Part shown: positions 20,047 to 29,132 of the stretch, piece by piece | Layout: each line of letters starts with the position of its first letter | How positions within the stretch are numbered: the first letter of the stretch is position 1 | Source of the DNA: an uncultured Flavobacteriaceae bacterium | GTDB taxonomy: Bacteria > Bacteroidota > Bacteroidia > Flavobacteriales > Flavobacteriaceae | Direction: 5' to 3' | DNA: 64,000 bases | NCBI GenBank assembly: GCA_947486785.1 | Contig: CANKUU010000017.1 | Location: 17,078-81,077 of the forward strand | The notes under the pieces: model-generated | What the model was told of the DNA's origin: nothing | The model's database searches: none | Seen by the model: the letters and a program-made list of their open reading frames with translations, nothing else | Program-made: the position numbers and the translations under genes

Positions 20047-20079
20047 AAAGGCGTCTCCGATATGGTGGCGCCTTTTTTT
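20047..20079 (+). terminator. intrinsic terminator after the M61 peptidase gene
   Basis: AAAGGCG pairs with CGCCTTT across a partly paired inner segment, followed by a run of T. It begins 24 bp after the stop codon. Confidence 0.75.
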
Positions 20080-20703
20080 GTTTCAGAAGAATATCCATGC
20101 GGGAAACAATTTTAGCGGCTATTTAAGAGGGTTACAAATGATTATTTGATATTGAAAAGCTGATTTTCTTCGAGGAGTACATAAAAAAAGCTTACAAAAG
20201 TAATGGTTTATACGGGTGTTTTTTGCTAACAACAAAGCACTTTAAACGTTTTTATGGCACTTTACTTAAACTAATTCGTATTTGTATGAAATCAAAAATA
20301 TTTATGTAAAATGTCTTTACTTTAGGTCTAGTAAATAATAGAGTAGTAGAAGCCTAAAACACTTTGTTATTTGTAACCTTATGAATTGTTTTTTTACGAT
20401 TATAGGTATCGATATCGTGTAGCTTTTAGAGGCAAAAAGTATTGCTAAAATAAGAAAGGTATAGGTTTCTATATTGAATAAGTGCTGCTTTGAAGCATTT
20501 CGAGAACTGCAACTATTTTGGAAAGTAAAAGAAAAATAATATTTGTTTAACGGGTATATTTACGAAATAATAATGAAGCCTTATGTTTGCGTAATTTTCT
20601 TCAAAATTCTAATCAGGTTTATTCTCAATTTATGGTAGCTTTTTGCATAAGAACGATGGTAGTTTTTAATATCTTATTTTCTTAATTTATAAAAACTAAA
20701 AAA
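20080..20703. other. intergenic, no gene recognised
   Basis: Some 620 bases, AT-rich with stops in all six frames. No RNA gene, IS remnant or long repeat was recognised between the two flanking terminators. Confidence 0.6.
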
Positions 20704-20726
20704 AGCGCAAACCCAAGGCTTGCGCT
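20704..20726 (-). terminator. hairpin terminator, copy 1 of a repeated sequence
   Basis: AGCGCAA pairs with TTGCGCT, with an A-tract on the plus-strand left side that becomes a T-tract on the minus strand. It serves the minus-strand gene that ends at 20788. An almost identical hairpin occurs at 37629-37652. Confidence 0.7.
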
Positions 20727-20787
20727 AAAACTACTTTTTTAAATACCGTGCTAGGTACAGTTGTTCGTTTCTAATGCTTTTTTCTGA

Positions 20788-21174
20788 TTATTTTTTAAAA
20801 ACGGTGTAAATTCTAATTTCTGGATTGCCTTCTAAAAATGGCTTTAATTCACTCACTACATCGTTTTCAAAGAGTTTACTTGTTAAATAGGCTTTTGCTT
20901 CATCTTCAGATTTAAACCCGTGAAGCACCTGAACGTCTTCTGTTCTTATTAAAAGTTCTTTAGATGTAGCACCTGCTATTGTATTAAGAAAGGGCTGCTT
21001 GTACTTTAAATAAACAGCAGCTGCATTTCCTCTATTTTCAGCTTTAATATCTAAAGTAATTTCTAAAAAGGCATTTGTTTCTTTAGTTTCTGTACTCATG
21101 GATGTTAAAGTTGCTAGTGATAACACTGCAAATAGAGACAAAATTCCGATTGATAGTTTTCTTTTAATTTTCAT
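20788..21174 (-). CDS. small secreted protein, possibly of the dimeric alpha+beta barrel type
   Basis: A 128-residue protein with an N-terminal signal sequence (LSIGILSLFAVLSLATLTS). The mature part alternates predicted strands and helices (FLEITLDIKAE, VQVLHGFKSEDEAKAYLTSK, RIYTVFKK) in a way that recalls ferredoxin-like dimeric barrel proteins such as antibiotic monooxygenase-like domains. I do not recognise the family with certainty. The divergent-looking neighbour at 21258 is an AraC regulator on the same strand, 83 bp upstream, which may control it. Confidence 0.6.
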   Translation of the reverse strand: MKIKRKLSIGILSLFAVLSLATLTSMSTETKETNAFLEITLDIKAENRGNAAAVYLKYKQPFLNTIAGATSKELLIRTEDVQVLHGFKSEDEAKAYLTSKLFENDVVSELKPFLEGNPEIRIYTVFKK

Positions 21175-21257
21175 TGTTTATATATTTTTGTTACCCTGCA
21201 AAAGTAGATTCAATGTGCTCGGGATAAAATAGACAAAAGCGACAAAACTTGGTGAAA

Positions 21258-22127
21258 TTAGGAAATAGATTTTCTAAACTCTGCAGGAGAAAAATTGACA
21301 TGTTTTTTAAAAAATTTCGTAAAATAATAGGGATCATTAAAGCCTAAATCAAAAGCAATTTCATTTATAAATAAATTAGAATGCATTAATTTTCTTTTTG
21401 CTTCAAGAATTATTCTATCCGAAATTGCTTGTCCCACAGTTTCTAAAGTTTCTGACTTAACAATAGCATTGAGGGTTTTGGTTGAAATTGATAACTCGCT
21501 TGCATAGTCTGAAACAGACCAATTTTTATAAAAATTGCTTTCTAAAAGATCACGAAATTTGAGGTAAGTATTGTTATCTGGTTTCTTATTAAAACTAAAA
21601 TTTTTTCTCATTTCTCTTTCAATAACTAAAAGCATTGATTTTAATAAATTAGAAAGTATACTGCTATTTCCAAATTGGTTTGTAAAAGAAACTTCATCTT
21701 TAATTTGAGACAAATAGCTTTTTAGTTTGTGTTCAAGGGTTTCTGTTATTTGAAAATAAGGTTCTTGCTTGTTGTTGAAAATTGAATAGGTGAGAAAAAA
21801 ATTAATATCAGTATCGTTGTGCAATAAAAACGATTCGTTAAAATGAATTAAGTATCCACGATAGTCAGATCTTTTTTCAAAAAAATGCACTTGATTTTTT
21901 GCCACAAAAAATATTCTATTTTTTTTTATGTCATAGCTTTCAAAATCAATACTATGTGTTCCTTCATTGTTTTTAAACCAAATTATTTGGTAAAAGCTGT
22001 GCGAATGTGGTTTTACAGAATGCTCAGCATTCAAGTTTTGATATTCTGCTAAATCAAAAATATCAAACTGTCTTTTTTTTGGTTCGTTTTTTAGAAAATG
22101 ATATGTTTCTATGTTTCTTTTCTTCAT
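21258..22127 (-). CDS. AraC family transcriptional regulator
   Basis: A 289-residue regulator: an N-terminal cupin-like sensor domain (residues about 30-130, HSVKPHSHSFYQIIWFKN) and a C-terminal double helix-turn-helix (about 185-289). The signature INEIAFDLGFNDPYYFTKFF is followed by FSPAEFRK, the AraC/XylS DNA-binding hallmark. The ligand is unknown. It lies directly upstream of the small secreted protein gene on the same strand and downstream of a 420-bp gap. Confidence 0.9.
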   Translation of the reverse strand: MKKRNIETYHFLKNEPKKRQFDIFDLAEYQNLNAEHSVKPHSHSFYQIIWFKNNEGTHSIDFESYDIKKNRIFFVAKNQVHFFEKRSDYRGYLIHFNESFLLHNDTDINFFLTYSIFNNKQEPYFQITETLEHKLKSYLSQIKDEVSFTNQFGNSSILSNLLKSMLLVIEREMRKNFSFNKKPDNNTYLKFRDLLESNFYKNWSVSDYASELSISTKTLNAIVKSETLETVGQAISDRIILEAKRKLMHSNLFINEIAFDLGFNDPYYFTKFFKKHVNFSPAEFRKSIS

Positions 22128-22547
22128 TAAAATAAGCTTCGCTCTTAAATTGGGTTATCTGGCTACCACTAAATTGTATCCAATTTAAATGTACTTACAA
22201 AGTAGCTAAATTTAAAACAAAAAATAGGTTTCATGTATGCCCAAATCGAGTTTACTCTGCTATGGTTTTTATAAATATAGCCTCAAAATAGCATAGTTGT
22301 TTTTTAATAACAAGGGCAATGGCATATAAGAAAGAACGTGTATTTCTTTTATTTTACCGAATCAATTTTATAAGGCTATAAGTGTGCTTTTGTTATTACT
22401 TTTAAAAAGTTTTTACTCGTTTTATCGGGGCAATTTATGCATGCCTTAAAAGGATTTATACTTCATAATACCAAAAAAAACGGAGCTATTTTGGTGGGTA
22501 TAACTAGCTTGTAATAGGTACTATGGTTGGTTGGTAACAGCTTGGTT
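22128..22547. other. intergenic, no gene recognised
   Basis: About 420 bases between the AraC gene and the GH31 gene (both minus). It must contain the AraC promoter, but I could not pick a convincing box. No gene remnant was seen. Confidence 0.55.
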
Positions 22548-24701
22548 TTATTTTTTATTTTGTTGTGTCATCCATAACCAGTTTACCTTGCCGTACACAT
22601 ATTTTTTATTAGTTGTAAATTTTGATTCGCCTTTTAGTTCTCCATTTTTTTGCTTCACCACTTTTAACTTCAACAAGGTATGGTCTCCATTTTCATAATT
22701 AAAGGTTTCACCGTCATCATTATACAAGTGATATGTATTTTCTTTGGTTCCGTAATGCCTAACTTCTAAAAATGACTTTTTCGAGTTTTTTTCTTCTTTA
22801 GAGGATAACATGGGTATTATTCCTCCATCTTTTACAAATAGAGGAATCTGCTCTAGTTTTGTTTTTATAGTAATGGTTTCACCATTTCCCATGAGTTTCC
22901 CGTTGTAAAAATTGTACCAGTTGCCTTTTGGTAGCACCACTTGGCGTTCAGTTTCTCCTGAAAAAACGGGTGCAACTAAAATAGAGGGGCCCATCATGTA
23001 TTGGTCTGTTACTTCCATTCGTATTTGTTCTTCATACGGATTTTTTTCTCCATCTAATTTACCTCCGATTAACGATTCAGTATCATTAAATCCGTGTTCT
23101 AATACCATTGCTCTAAACGGCGGAATTCCTTTTTGCTGATAATCTGAAAATGCGGTATATAAATAGGGTAGTAAATTCAGTCGAAGCGTAACATTGTCTC
23201 TAATTATATCGGTTACCTCCGGAAAGCTCCATGGTTTGGTGCCACTTTCCCAAGCGTCTAGTTGCATTAAAGGAGAAAAACATACGGTCTGAAATCTTCT
23301 TACCCACTCTTCTGCCGATTCTGCGCTTCGCACTTCAGGGGTCCATAAAAGACCAGCCAATGAAGCGTTTACCAAAGCGGTAACATAGTTTTTATGGTCG
23401 TAATGGTCACTATAAATTACAAAAGGGCTACTGCTTGCGCCAATGTATGCCGATCTTACCAAACTATAAGTTCTTTGGTTTTGCTTTTTTAAATGATCTC
23501 CTACAGTTTTTTGCATTATTTGACCATAGAGCTGCCTAATTTCAACAGCATCATTACCTGATGGAAAAGTGGCGTGGTCTGGCCATAACCATCTATCAAA
23601 ACCATCTACCTCATCAAACTTATACCCACTAATACCAATATCTAAATGATTTTTTTGATGATGATTTAATAGTACCTTTTGTGCTTCAGGAATGGTGTAG
23701 TCAGGAACTTCGCCTAACCAAACGGTATGACTGCCAGTAAAAGGTTTAATATCGTTAAACATGGTTGAGCTTGGAGCTACAAATGGGTTTTCCCATAGAT
23801 TAACCTTTATTCCATCATCACTAAGTGTTTTAACAAATTTTCTCGGATTTGGAAAACGTGTTTCATCCCAATCAAATGAGCAAGGATAGGCAAAACTCTG
23901 CCAGCCTGGCTCTAATCCAAGAACATCAATAGGGAAGTTGTTTTTCTTGAAATCGCTAATTTCTTTATGAACATCCTCAGAAGAACTTTTAGTGTGCATT
24001 CTGTGCCAAAATCCTAAACCCCATTTAGGAGGCAGTACGCCTCCGCCACAAAATAAATTATACCGTTGAACTACTTCTAGGGTTGAAGTTCCTGTAAAAA
24101 CATATACCTCTAAGCCATCTCCTTGTACGCTAGCTTCAACGGCATCTGAAAGAGGTCGCGAATCCCAATTTTCACCAGTAGTTCGGTCTATTGGTTCTGG
24201 TTTTTTACTATCTTTTCTATTACCAACACCGACATGTATTTTTAACCGTTTAGAAGTATTTATCAAAACACCATAGCCCTTGTTTGAAACATAAAACGGA
24301 ACGGGTGCATGGGTATAGCCTTTAACCCCGCCATAATGATCCACTTTTAAAGTATATACGCCTTCTCGTCGGTTAATACCTTTAAATTCTAAACCCAAAC
24401 CATAAATTTTTTCGGTAGGATTTAGCGGTAATCTAATTATAGCTCTTTCAGAAGTAAGCTGACTGAGTGTCAACTCCTCGTTAAATGGAAAAGGGGAATC
24501 GCCAAGCTCTTTAATGGATGCAGATTTTGGTGGGTTTGTATAGGTCAACGGATTTAGACCTAATTTTCCAAAGCTGGCTTTCCATACACCTGGCATTACT
24601 TTTTTCCATGTTATTTTATCCATTCCTGAAATAGAAGTGTTGTTTTGAGAATAGCTCATCAAGCCAGAGAAAAAAAGTAGTGTAATTAATAATTTACCCA
24701 T
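22548..24701 (-). CDS. glycoside hydrolase family 31 enzyme
   Basis: A 717-residue secreted glycosidase with signal peptide MGKLLITLLFFSGLMSYS. Residues about 30-215 form the N-terminal beta-sandwich. The (beta/alpha)8 barrel starts at about 215 (GVLPPKWGLGFWHRM), with LGLEPGWQ at 262-268 and the probable nucleophile Asp363 in GYKFDEVDGF. The C-terminal part has strand-rich domains (PLFVKDGGIIPM). GH31 covers alpha-glucosidases, alpha-xylosidases, alpha-galactosidases and sulfoquinovosidases; I cannot choose among them from sequence alone. The sulfatase gene lies 73 bp upstream on the same strand, suggesting a small operon acting on a sulfated glycan or glycolipid. Confidence 0.9.
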   Translation of the reverse strand: MGKLLITLLFFSGLMSYSQNNTSISGMDKITWKKVMPGVWKASFGKLGLNPLTYTNPPKSASIKELGDSPFPFNEELTLSQLTSERAIIRLPLNPTEKIYGLGLEFKGINRREGVYTLKVDHYGGVKGYTHAPVPFYVSNKGYGVLINTSKRLKIHVGVGNRKDSKKPEPIDRTTGENWDSRPLSDAVEASVQGDGLEVYVFTGTSTLEVVQRYNLFCGGGVLPPKWGLGFWHRMHTKSSSEDVHKEISDFKKNNFPIDVLGLEPGWQSFAYPCSFDWDETRFPNPRKFVKTLSDDGIKVNLWENPFVAPSSTMFNDIKPFTGSHTVWLGEVPDYTIPEAQKVLLNHHQKNHLDIGISGYKFDEVDGFDRWLWPDHATFPSGNDAVEIRQLYGQIMQKTVGDHLKKQNQRTYSLVRSAYIGASSSPFVIYSDHYDHKNYVTALVNASLAGLLWTPEVRSAESAEEWVRRFQTVCFSPLMQLDAWESGTKPWSFPEVTDIIRDNVTLRLNLLPYLYTAFSDYQQKGIPPFRAMVLEHGFNDTESLIGGKLDGEKNPYEEQIRMEVTDQYMMGPSILVAPVFSGETERQVVLPKGNWYNFYNGKLMGNGETITIKTKLEQIPLFVKDGGIIPMLSSKEEKNSKKSFLEVRHYGTKENTYHLYNDDGETFNYENGDHTLLKLKVVKQKNGELKGESKFTTNKKYVYGKVNWLWMTQQNKK

Positions 24702-24774
24702 TGGTTTGTTTTATTGATATTTGTTTAGTTAATACCTACCATGATTTTGTGTAAGTAAATGTTATTTTGTTTGC

Positions 24775-26274
24775 TTAATCATATAAAGCATTTAGATGAA
24801 TTTTACGCAGCATCATCAAGTCTTTATGTAGTTCTTTAGTAAGCTTAGGACGTTCTTCAATAACATTGTTGCGCTCTTGTGGGTCTACTTTTAAATCATA
24901 CATTTCATACCTTTCGTCTTGTATATTTATATATTTCATGCTGCCTTTTCTAATAGCTATGGCATTATCGGTGTTTGCTTGTTCTAATATATATTCAGCG
25001 CCAAGGTCATCTTTACCCATAAATGTATCCCAATAATTTCTACTGTCAAGAGCAGCTTCGATAGGAATTTCTTCATTAAAATATGCTGCAAAGGAAGCTA
25101 ATAAATCAACTTGACTTACCAAAGCAGGTGAAACTTTGGGTTTTATCTTTGATGGCCAACGTATAATAAAAGGAACGCGTGTTCCGCCTTCATAGATGTC
25201 ATATTTTCCACCTCTATAGATACCAGCCGCCTTATGATTTCCTTTTCCTGAACCATCTTGGTAGCCTCCATCAATATATACTGGGCCGTTATCGCTAGAA
25301 AAGATTAGGATGGTGTTTTTTTCTATTCCCTTTTGCTTTAGTACCTTCATTATTTCACCAACGCACCAATCAAGTTGAACAATGTTATCACCTCTATAGC
25401 CTAGTGTAGTTGCGCCCTTAAACCGCGGATGAGGCAACCTAGGAGCATGAATATCATTTGAGGTTAATAACAGAAAAAAAGGATCATCTTCATTTTTTGT
25501 AATAAATGTCTTTGCCTTCTTAACCAGATCATCTCCTATATTAGTGTCCTTCCACAAAGCTTTTTTACCTCCTTTCATGTAGCCAATACGTCCAACGCCA
25601 TTAATTACAGAGCACTGATGTCCGGCATCACCTTGGTAGACAGTTATAGATTCCGGATTTTTAATGGCATCTGGATAACTTGTGCCAGCTATAGAATCAG
25701 GAATAGGTACTCTTGAGACAGTTATCGGATCATTAGGGTCGTAATTATACACCTTATGATTTTCAACATAAACAAAAGGAGATCTGTCATTTGAAGAGGG
25801 AATTATAAATGAATAATCAAAGCCTACTTCATTGGGGCCGGGTTTAATTTCTTTGTTCCAATTAATATCGCCGTTTCCTAATCCAAGATGCCATTTTCCA
25901 ATAATGCCAGTCTGGTATCCTGCTTGTTGAAATAACTTTCCAATCGTAAATTGAGTAGGTTGTATCGATAATGGAGCATTTACAGGTTGAACGCCAACCT
26001 TTTTTCTAAAACCCATTTCTCCTGTCAATAGCGCATATCGCGATGGGCTACAGGTTGAAGCAGCACAATGCCCATCTGTAAACCTAATGCCTTCACTTGC
26101 TAATTTGTCAATGTTCGGCGTTTTAATAAGATCGGCACCGTAGACACCAATATCACCATAGCCAATATCATCACTATAAAATATTATAACATTTGGCTTC
26201 TCTTCTGCTTGGTCGCAGGCAAAAAAACAAAGTGAGCTAACAATGAGTACTATTAGTAAATTATTTTTTTGCAT
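24775..26274 (-). CDS. S1 family sulfatase, predicted lipoprotein
   Basis: A 499-residue formylglycine-dependent sulfatase. The signal ends in a lipobox-like FFAC with Cys20. The metal ligands Asp35 and Asp36 lie in FYSDDIGYGD. The maturation motif is CSPSR at residues 75-79, so Cys75 would be converted to formylglycine by a maturase encoded elsewhere. KWHLG and FSSDNGPV are further S1 markers. It probably removes sulfate esters from a polysaccharide in the envelope. It is the upstream gene of the sulfatase-GH31 pair. Confidence 0.93.
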   Translation of the reverse strand: MQKNNLLIVLIVSSLCFFACDQAEEKPNVIIFYSDDIGYGDIGVYGADLIKTPNIDKLASEGIRFTDGHCAASTCSPSRYALLTGEMGFRKKVGVQPVNAPLSIQPTQFTIGKLFQQAGYQTGIIGKWHLGLGNGDINWNKEIKPGPNEVGFDYSFIIPSSNDRSPFVYVENHKVYNYDPNDPITVSRVPIPDSIAGTSYPDAIKNPESITVYQGDAGHQCSVINGVGRIGYMKGGKKALWKDTNIGDDLVKKAKTFITKNEDDPFFLLLTSNDIHAPRLPHPRFKGATTLGYRGDNIVQLDWCVGEIMKVLKQKGIEKNTILIFSSDNGPVYIDGGYQDGSGKGNHKAAGIYRGGKYDIYEGGTRVPFIIRWPSKIKPKVSPALVSQVDLLASFAAYFNEEIPIEAALDSRNYWDTFMGKDDLGAEYILEQANTDNAIAIRKGSMKYINIQDERYEMYDLKVDPQERNNVIEERPKLTKELHKDLMMLRKIHLNALYD

Positions 26275-26752
26275 AGCGGGTATTGTTTTATTTGTGATAA
26301 AATTGGGTTGTAATTAGCAGGTCGTTAAAATTGTTTTCACAGTTTAAATAATCGTCTCAATAAATATATTTTTAATCTTGAAGATTTTTCTTGTGTTTTT
26401 GATTAAATTTTCATCAAATCCTAAAAATACTTCGCTATAATTTACTTTCCAAATTCTGTTGTCTATATCTTATATGGGTAGGTGTTTCGTTTTAAGAGCC
26501 GAAACTAAATAAAATCATAGTAAACAGTGTTAAATAGCGATTGAAATTAAGCGGTTTGTAGTGTTGTAAAAATTATTTGTAATTGGCCTGACTTTCCTCT
26601 AAAATACGGGCGCTTAAAATGTTTATAGGTATTGTTGCTCTTTTTAGGTTTAATACTAGGTGTAAACACATACAAGCACGAATATCTGTTTTTAGGTGAA
26701 CTGTACACATAAATTTGCGCCTTTTTTTAGTATTTTTTGATGGTGGCAGTTT
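26275..26752. other. intergenic, no gene recognised
   Basis: About 480 AT-rich bases upstream of the sulfatase gene. It should hold the sulfatase promoter and the end of the next operon. I see no gene or transposase remnant. Confidence 0.55.
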
Positions 26753-27523
26753 TTAAAAAATAGGTCTGCCTTTTAATGCTTGTACCAGGGTTGTTACAGC
26801 AAGAAGTGCGTAGCATATTGAAATTATAATGGTTGCTTTTGTACTTTTAAAAATATAGAATGAAAGTATGGGAAGTATTTGTAATGCGTGCATACCTATG
26901 AAATGAGATATTCTTAAATCGCCTACCGTTTTACTCCATCCTACAATAAACCAGTTAGAATTGTCATTGATGGCTCCTACGCTATGGTTCATACGTGACC
27001 CCATCAGGGCCCCTTCAAAAGAGAAAATTACAAAAATGAGTATTGCCAAGCGAATTGCCCAAACATAGTAATTTGGTAACGTGGTAAACGTTTGAGTGAA
27101 AAACAATACGCCAATATATGCGGTGCATAATGTAACAATTGTAGCCGCTAAACCCATTAGTGAATACAATAGTGAATACGTAGGAGTACTTATATTAAAA
27201 TGCGATAGTTGGCCTTTTGAGGCTTGAAATGTGATGTACAAAAGTTCAAAACCAAACAAAATAATAACGATCCAATTAAATGTTGATACATTAAAATCTG
27301 TTAAGTAATAACAATACCAAGCCATAGTCCAAGAAAATAAACCAATGGAAATAGCAAATTTAAAAGGTTTTATATAGGCGTTTACTTCTTGTACTTGTGT
27401 AGTTGTAAATTTGGTTAATACAAAACATATTATAGATAGCGTGAAGCAAAACAAACCAAAATAAAACAAAGATTCGTTTCGTATTTTTATTTCGTTAATA
27501 ACATGTAAAAATCTTTCTATCAT
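26753..27523 (-). CDS. seven-helix membrane protein of unknown function
   Basis: A 256-residue protein with about seven membrane helices. A conserved-looking motif GDLRISHFIGMHALQ lies between helices 5 and 6, with two His residues that could bind metal or haem. I recall similar hypothetical proteins in other bacteria with this His motif, but no function. It starts 7 bp downstream of the gene at 27531-28229, so it is the second gene of a two-gene operon that faces the HxlR regulator. Confidence 0.7.
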   Translation of the reverse strand: MIERFLHVINEIKIRNESLFYFGLFCFTLSIICFVLTKFTTTQVQEVNAYIKPFKFAISIGLFSWTMAWYCYYLTDFNVSTFNWIVIILFGFELLYITFQASKGQLSHFNISTPTYSLLYSLMGLAATIVTLCTAYIGVLFFTQTFTTLPNYYVWAIRLAILIFVIFSFEGALMGSRMNHSVGAINDNSNWFIVGWSKTVGDLRISHFIGMHALQILPILSFYIFKSTKATIIISICYALLAVTTLVQALKGRPIF

Positions 27524-27530
27524 TAACGCC

Positions 27531-28229
27531 TTACTTGTTATTGACCGTAACCTTTGGTATAAAATAATTTAGGCAATAAAGCATTGCACCATATGTAAAA
27601 ATTAGGGTAGGTATGTTGGTGTTAAACCCTAGTTCAATTTCTGGAATACCAAATAGCTCTCTAAAAGATTTTGTAGCAATGAGTAGCATGAATAAAATTC
27701 CGTAAGCAAAAATTGAAATAATGGCAATTTTAGTTTTTAGGGTTCTAGAAGTTCCTTTTTTGGTTTCATTTTTAAAGAAATACCATAGCATAGCAAAACT
27801 GAATATGGCTTCAATTAAAATTGCTAGGTAAGGCTTAGATGCATATAGTCCAAGGCCAACCTCTATTGAATCTGATCCAAAAAGGTGATGCATATGACCT
27901 GAAAAGAAGTCTAAAATAAAATGTAAGGCTACTAAAGCCATACTTACCAAGCCTATTTTAGTGCTTTTAAATAACAGTTTTGCAAGTAAGAAAACAACCA
28001 CTAACCAAAATAATTGCGGTAACAAATCGTGACTATACAACATGTCTACTACCATGTTATTTAATGTAGCATCAAAAGCGTCACTTGGTTGGGTGGGTTC
28101 AAGACCTAAATAATGAAAAATGAACCACAATAAATCTTGTAATTGTGATATTATAAGAAAATAAAGGAGCGAACCTTTTGGAACCTTTTGGTTTGCTATT
28201 AATGCTGTTGTAAAATGCCCTGCTAACAT
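27531..28229 (-). CDS. membrane protein with His/Asp motifs, YdjM/DUF457-like
   Basis: A 232-residue integral membrane protein with about six helices. It carries GHFTTALIA at the N-terminus, LQDLLWFIFHY, YSHDLLPQLFW and LHFILDFFSGHMHH. This pattern of SHxLL and HxxxDxxxxHxHH resembles the metal-dependent membrane hydrolases annotated as YdjM/DUF457; that assignment is an inference. It is first in a two-gene operon and divergent from the HxlR gene, with two palindromic operator-like sites in the 88-bp intergenic region. Confidence 0.65.
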   Translation of the reverse strand: MLAGHFTTALIANQKVPKGSLLYFLIISQLQDLLWFIFHYLGLEPTQPSDAFDATLNNMVVDMLYSHDLLPQLFWLVVVFLLAKLLFKSTKIGLVSMALVALHFILDFFSGHMHHLFGSDSIEVGLGLYASKPYLAILIEAIFSFAMLWYFFKNETKKGTSRTLKTKIAIISIFAYGILFMLLIATKSFRELFGIPEIELGFNTNIPTLIFTYGAMLYCLNYFIPKVTVNNK

Positions 28230-28253
28230 GGTTTGTGTTTAATTATTGTAATA

Positions 28254-28304
28254 TTGCTATTAAATTAAAAGTAAAAATATAAATTACTATTGAATTAATA
28301 GTAA
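28254..28304. promoter_or_regulatory. two tandem palindromic operator-like sites, probably for HxlR
   Basis: Site 2 (28284-28304) is a perfect palindrome, TTACTATT-N5-AATAGTAA. Site 1 (28254-28274) matches it at 18 of 21 bases (TTGCTATT-N5-AAAAGTAA). Their starts are 30 bp apart, about three helical turns. Both lie between the divergent membrane operon and the HxlR gene, the expected place for autoregulation and control of the target operon. Confidence 0.65.
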
Positions 28305-28317
28305 TAATTTCTGTGAA

Positions 28318-28782
28318 ATGAAAAAAGAATTTCGTTCTGGATGTCCAATATCTTCTGCACTTGATATTGTCGGGGATAAATGGACGCTATTAATTATTAG
28401 AGATATGCTTGTTAAGCATAAAAAGACTTTTAAAGCAATTTCCGATTCAGATGAAAAAATTGCTCCAAGTATTTTAGCCGCACGATTAAGAATGTTAGAG
28501 CTTTATAAATTGATTTTTAAAACGAAAAGGATCGAAAATAAAAAGGAAAATATTTATTTATTGACTGAAAAGGGAATGGGATTAACGCCAATTATTATTG
28601 AATTCAGTTTATGGGGCAATTCTAATCTGCAAGAATTTAATGATATTGATGCTGTAGACGGCTTAAGTATTGATAAAACTTTAATCATTAAAGCTGTTCA
28701 AGATAGTTACTATGCTGCAGTACTGAGCCGTTGGCGAAGCGCATCTAATATATATGATGAAAGCATTATTTTAGGCGACTAA
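28318..28782 (+). CDS. HxlR family winged-helix transcriptional regulator
   Basis: A 154-residue regulator with the HxlR winged-helix domain at residues about 8-100. The signature CPISSALDIVGDKWTLLIIRDML is recognisable with Cys9, followed by IAPSILAARLRMLELYKLI and YLLTEKGMGLTPII. Many HxlR proteins sense electrophiles or oxidants through such a Cys. It is divergent from a two-gene membrane operon with tandem palindromes between, so that operon is the likely target. Confidence 0.92.
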   Translation: MKKEFRSGCPISSALDIVGDKWTLLIIRDMLVKHKKTFKAISDSDEKIAPSILAARLRMLELYKLIFKTKRIENKKENIYLLTEKGMGLTPIIIEFSLWGNSNLQEFNDIDAVDGLSIDKTLIIKAVQDSYYAAVLSRWRSASNIYDESIILGD

Positions 28783-29132
28783 ACCAAAATAGACTAAGAA
28801 AAAGAAAAGCCCATATTGGAAGGAGAATAACAATGAAATTAAGGTATCCAAAACAAAAAAAATAAAAACAGCAACAAGCGATTACGGGCTCTAAAGCGCA
28901 CCCACATCAAGTTTCAAATCCATAGCATTAAAAAAAGGTCTTAGATAAATATAAAAAATGCCTCAAAAATAAATCCAGAGGCATTTTAATCCATTCTATT
29001 TTTAAAATTGAGTTACTCCTGAAAATACCAAACAAATTGCTCATTTACTGAGGATAAAAAAATATATGCATAAGTGAAACTTGAAGCTCTGCGATTAAAT
29101 TCAGTGTACTTACCAGTCTATGTTCGATAAAA
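28783..29132. other. region between HxlR and Fib_succ_major copy 1
   Basis: About 350 bases without an intact gene. From 28861 on it belongs to the duplicated segment. Its left part has a short Lys-rich open stretch (residues NKRLRALKRTHIKF in one frame) that also precedes copy 2 and may be a fragment of a lost gene. It contains the terminator at 28955-28987. Confidence 0.55.
28955..28987 (-). terminator. hairpin terminator downstream of Fib_succ_major copy 1
   Basis: AAAATGCCTC pairs with GAGGCATTTT over a 13-base loop. On the minus strand the 3' arm ends in T residues. The same hairpin occurs at 32046-32078 in the second copy of the duplication. Confidence 0.65.
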
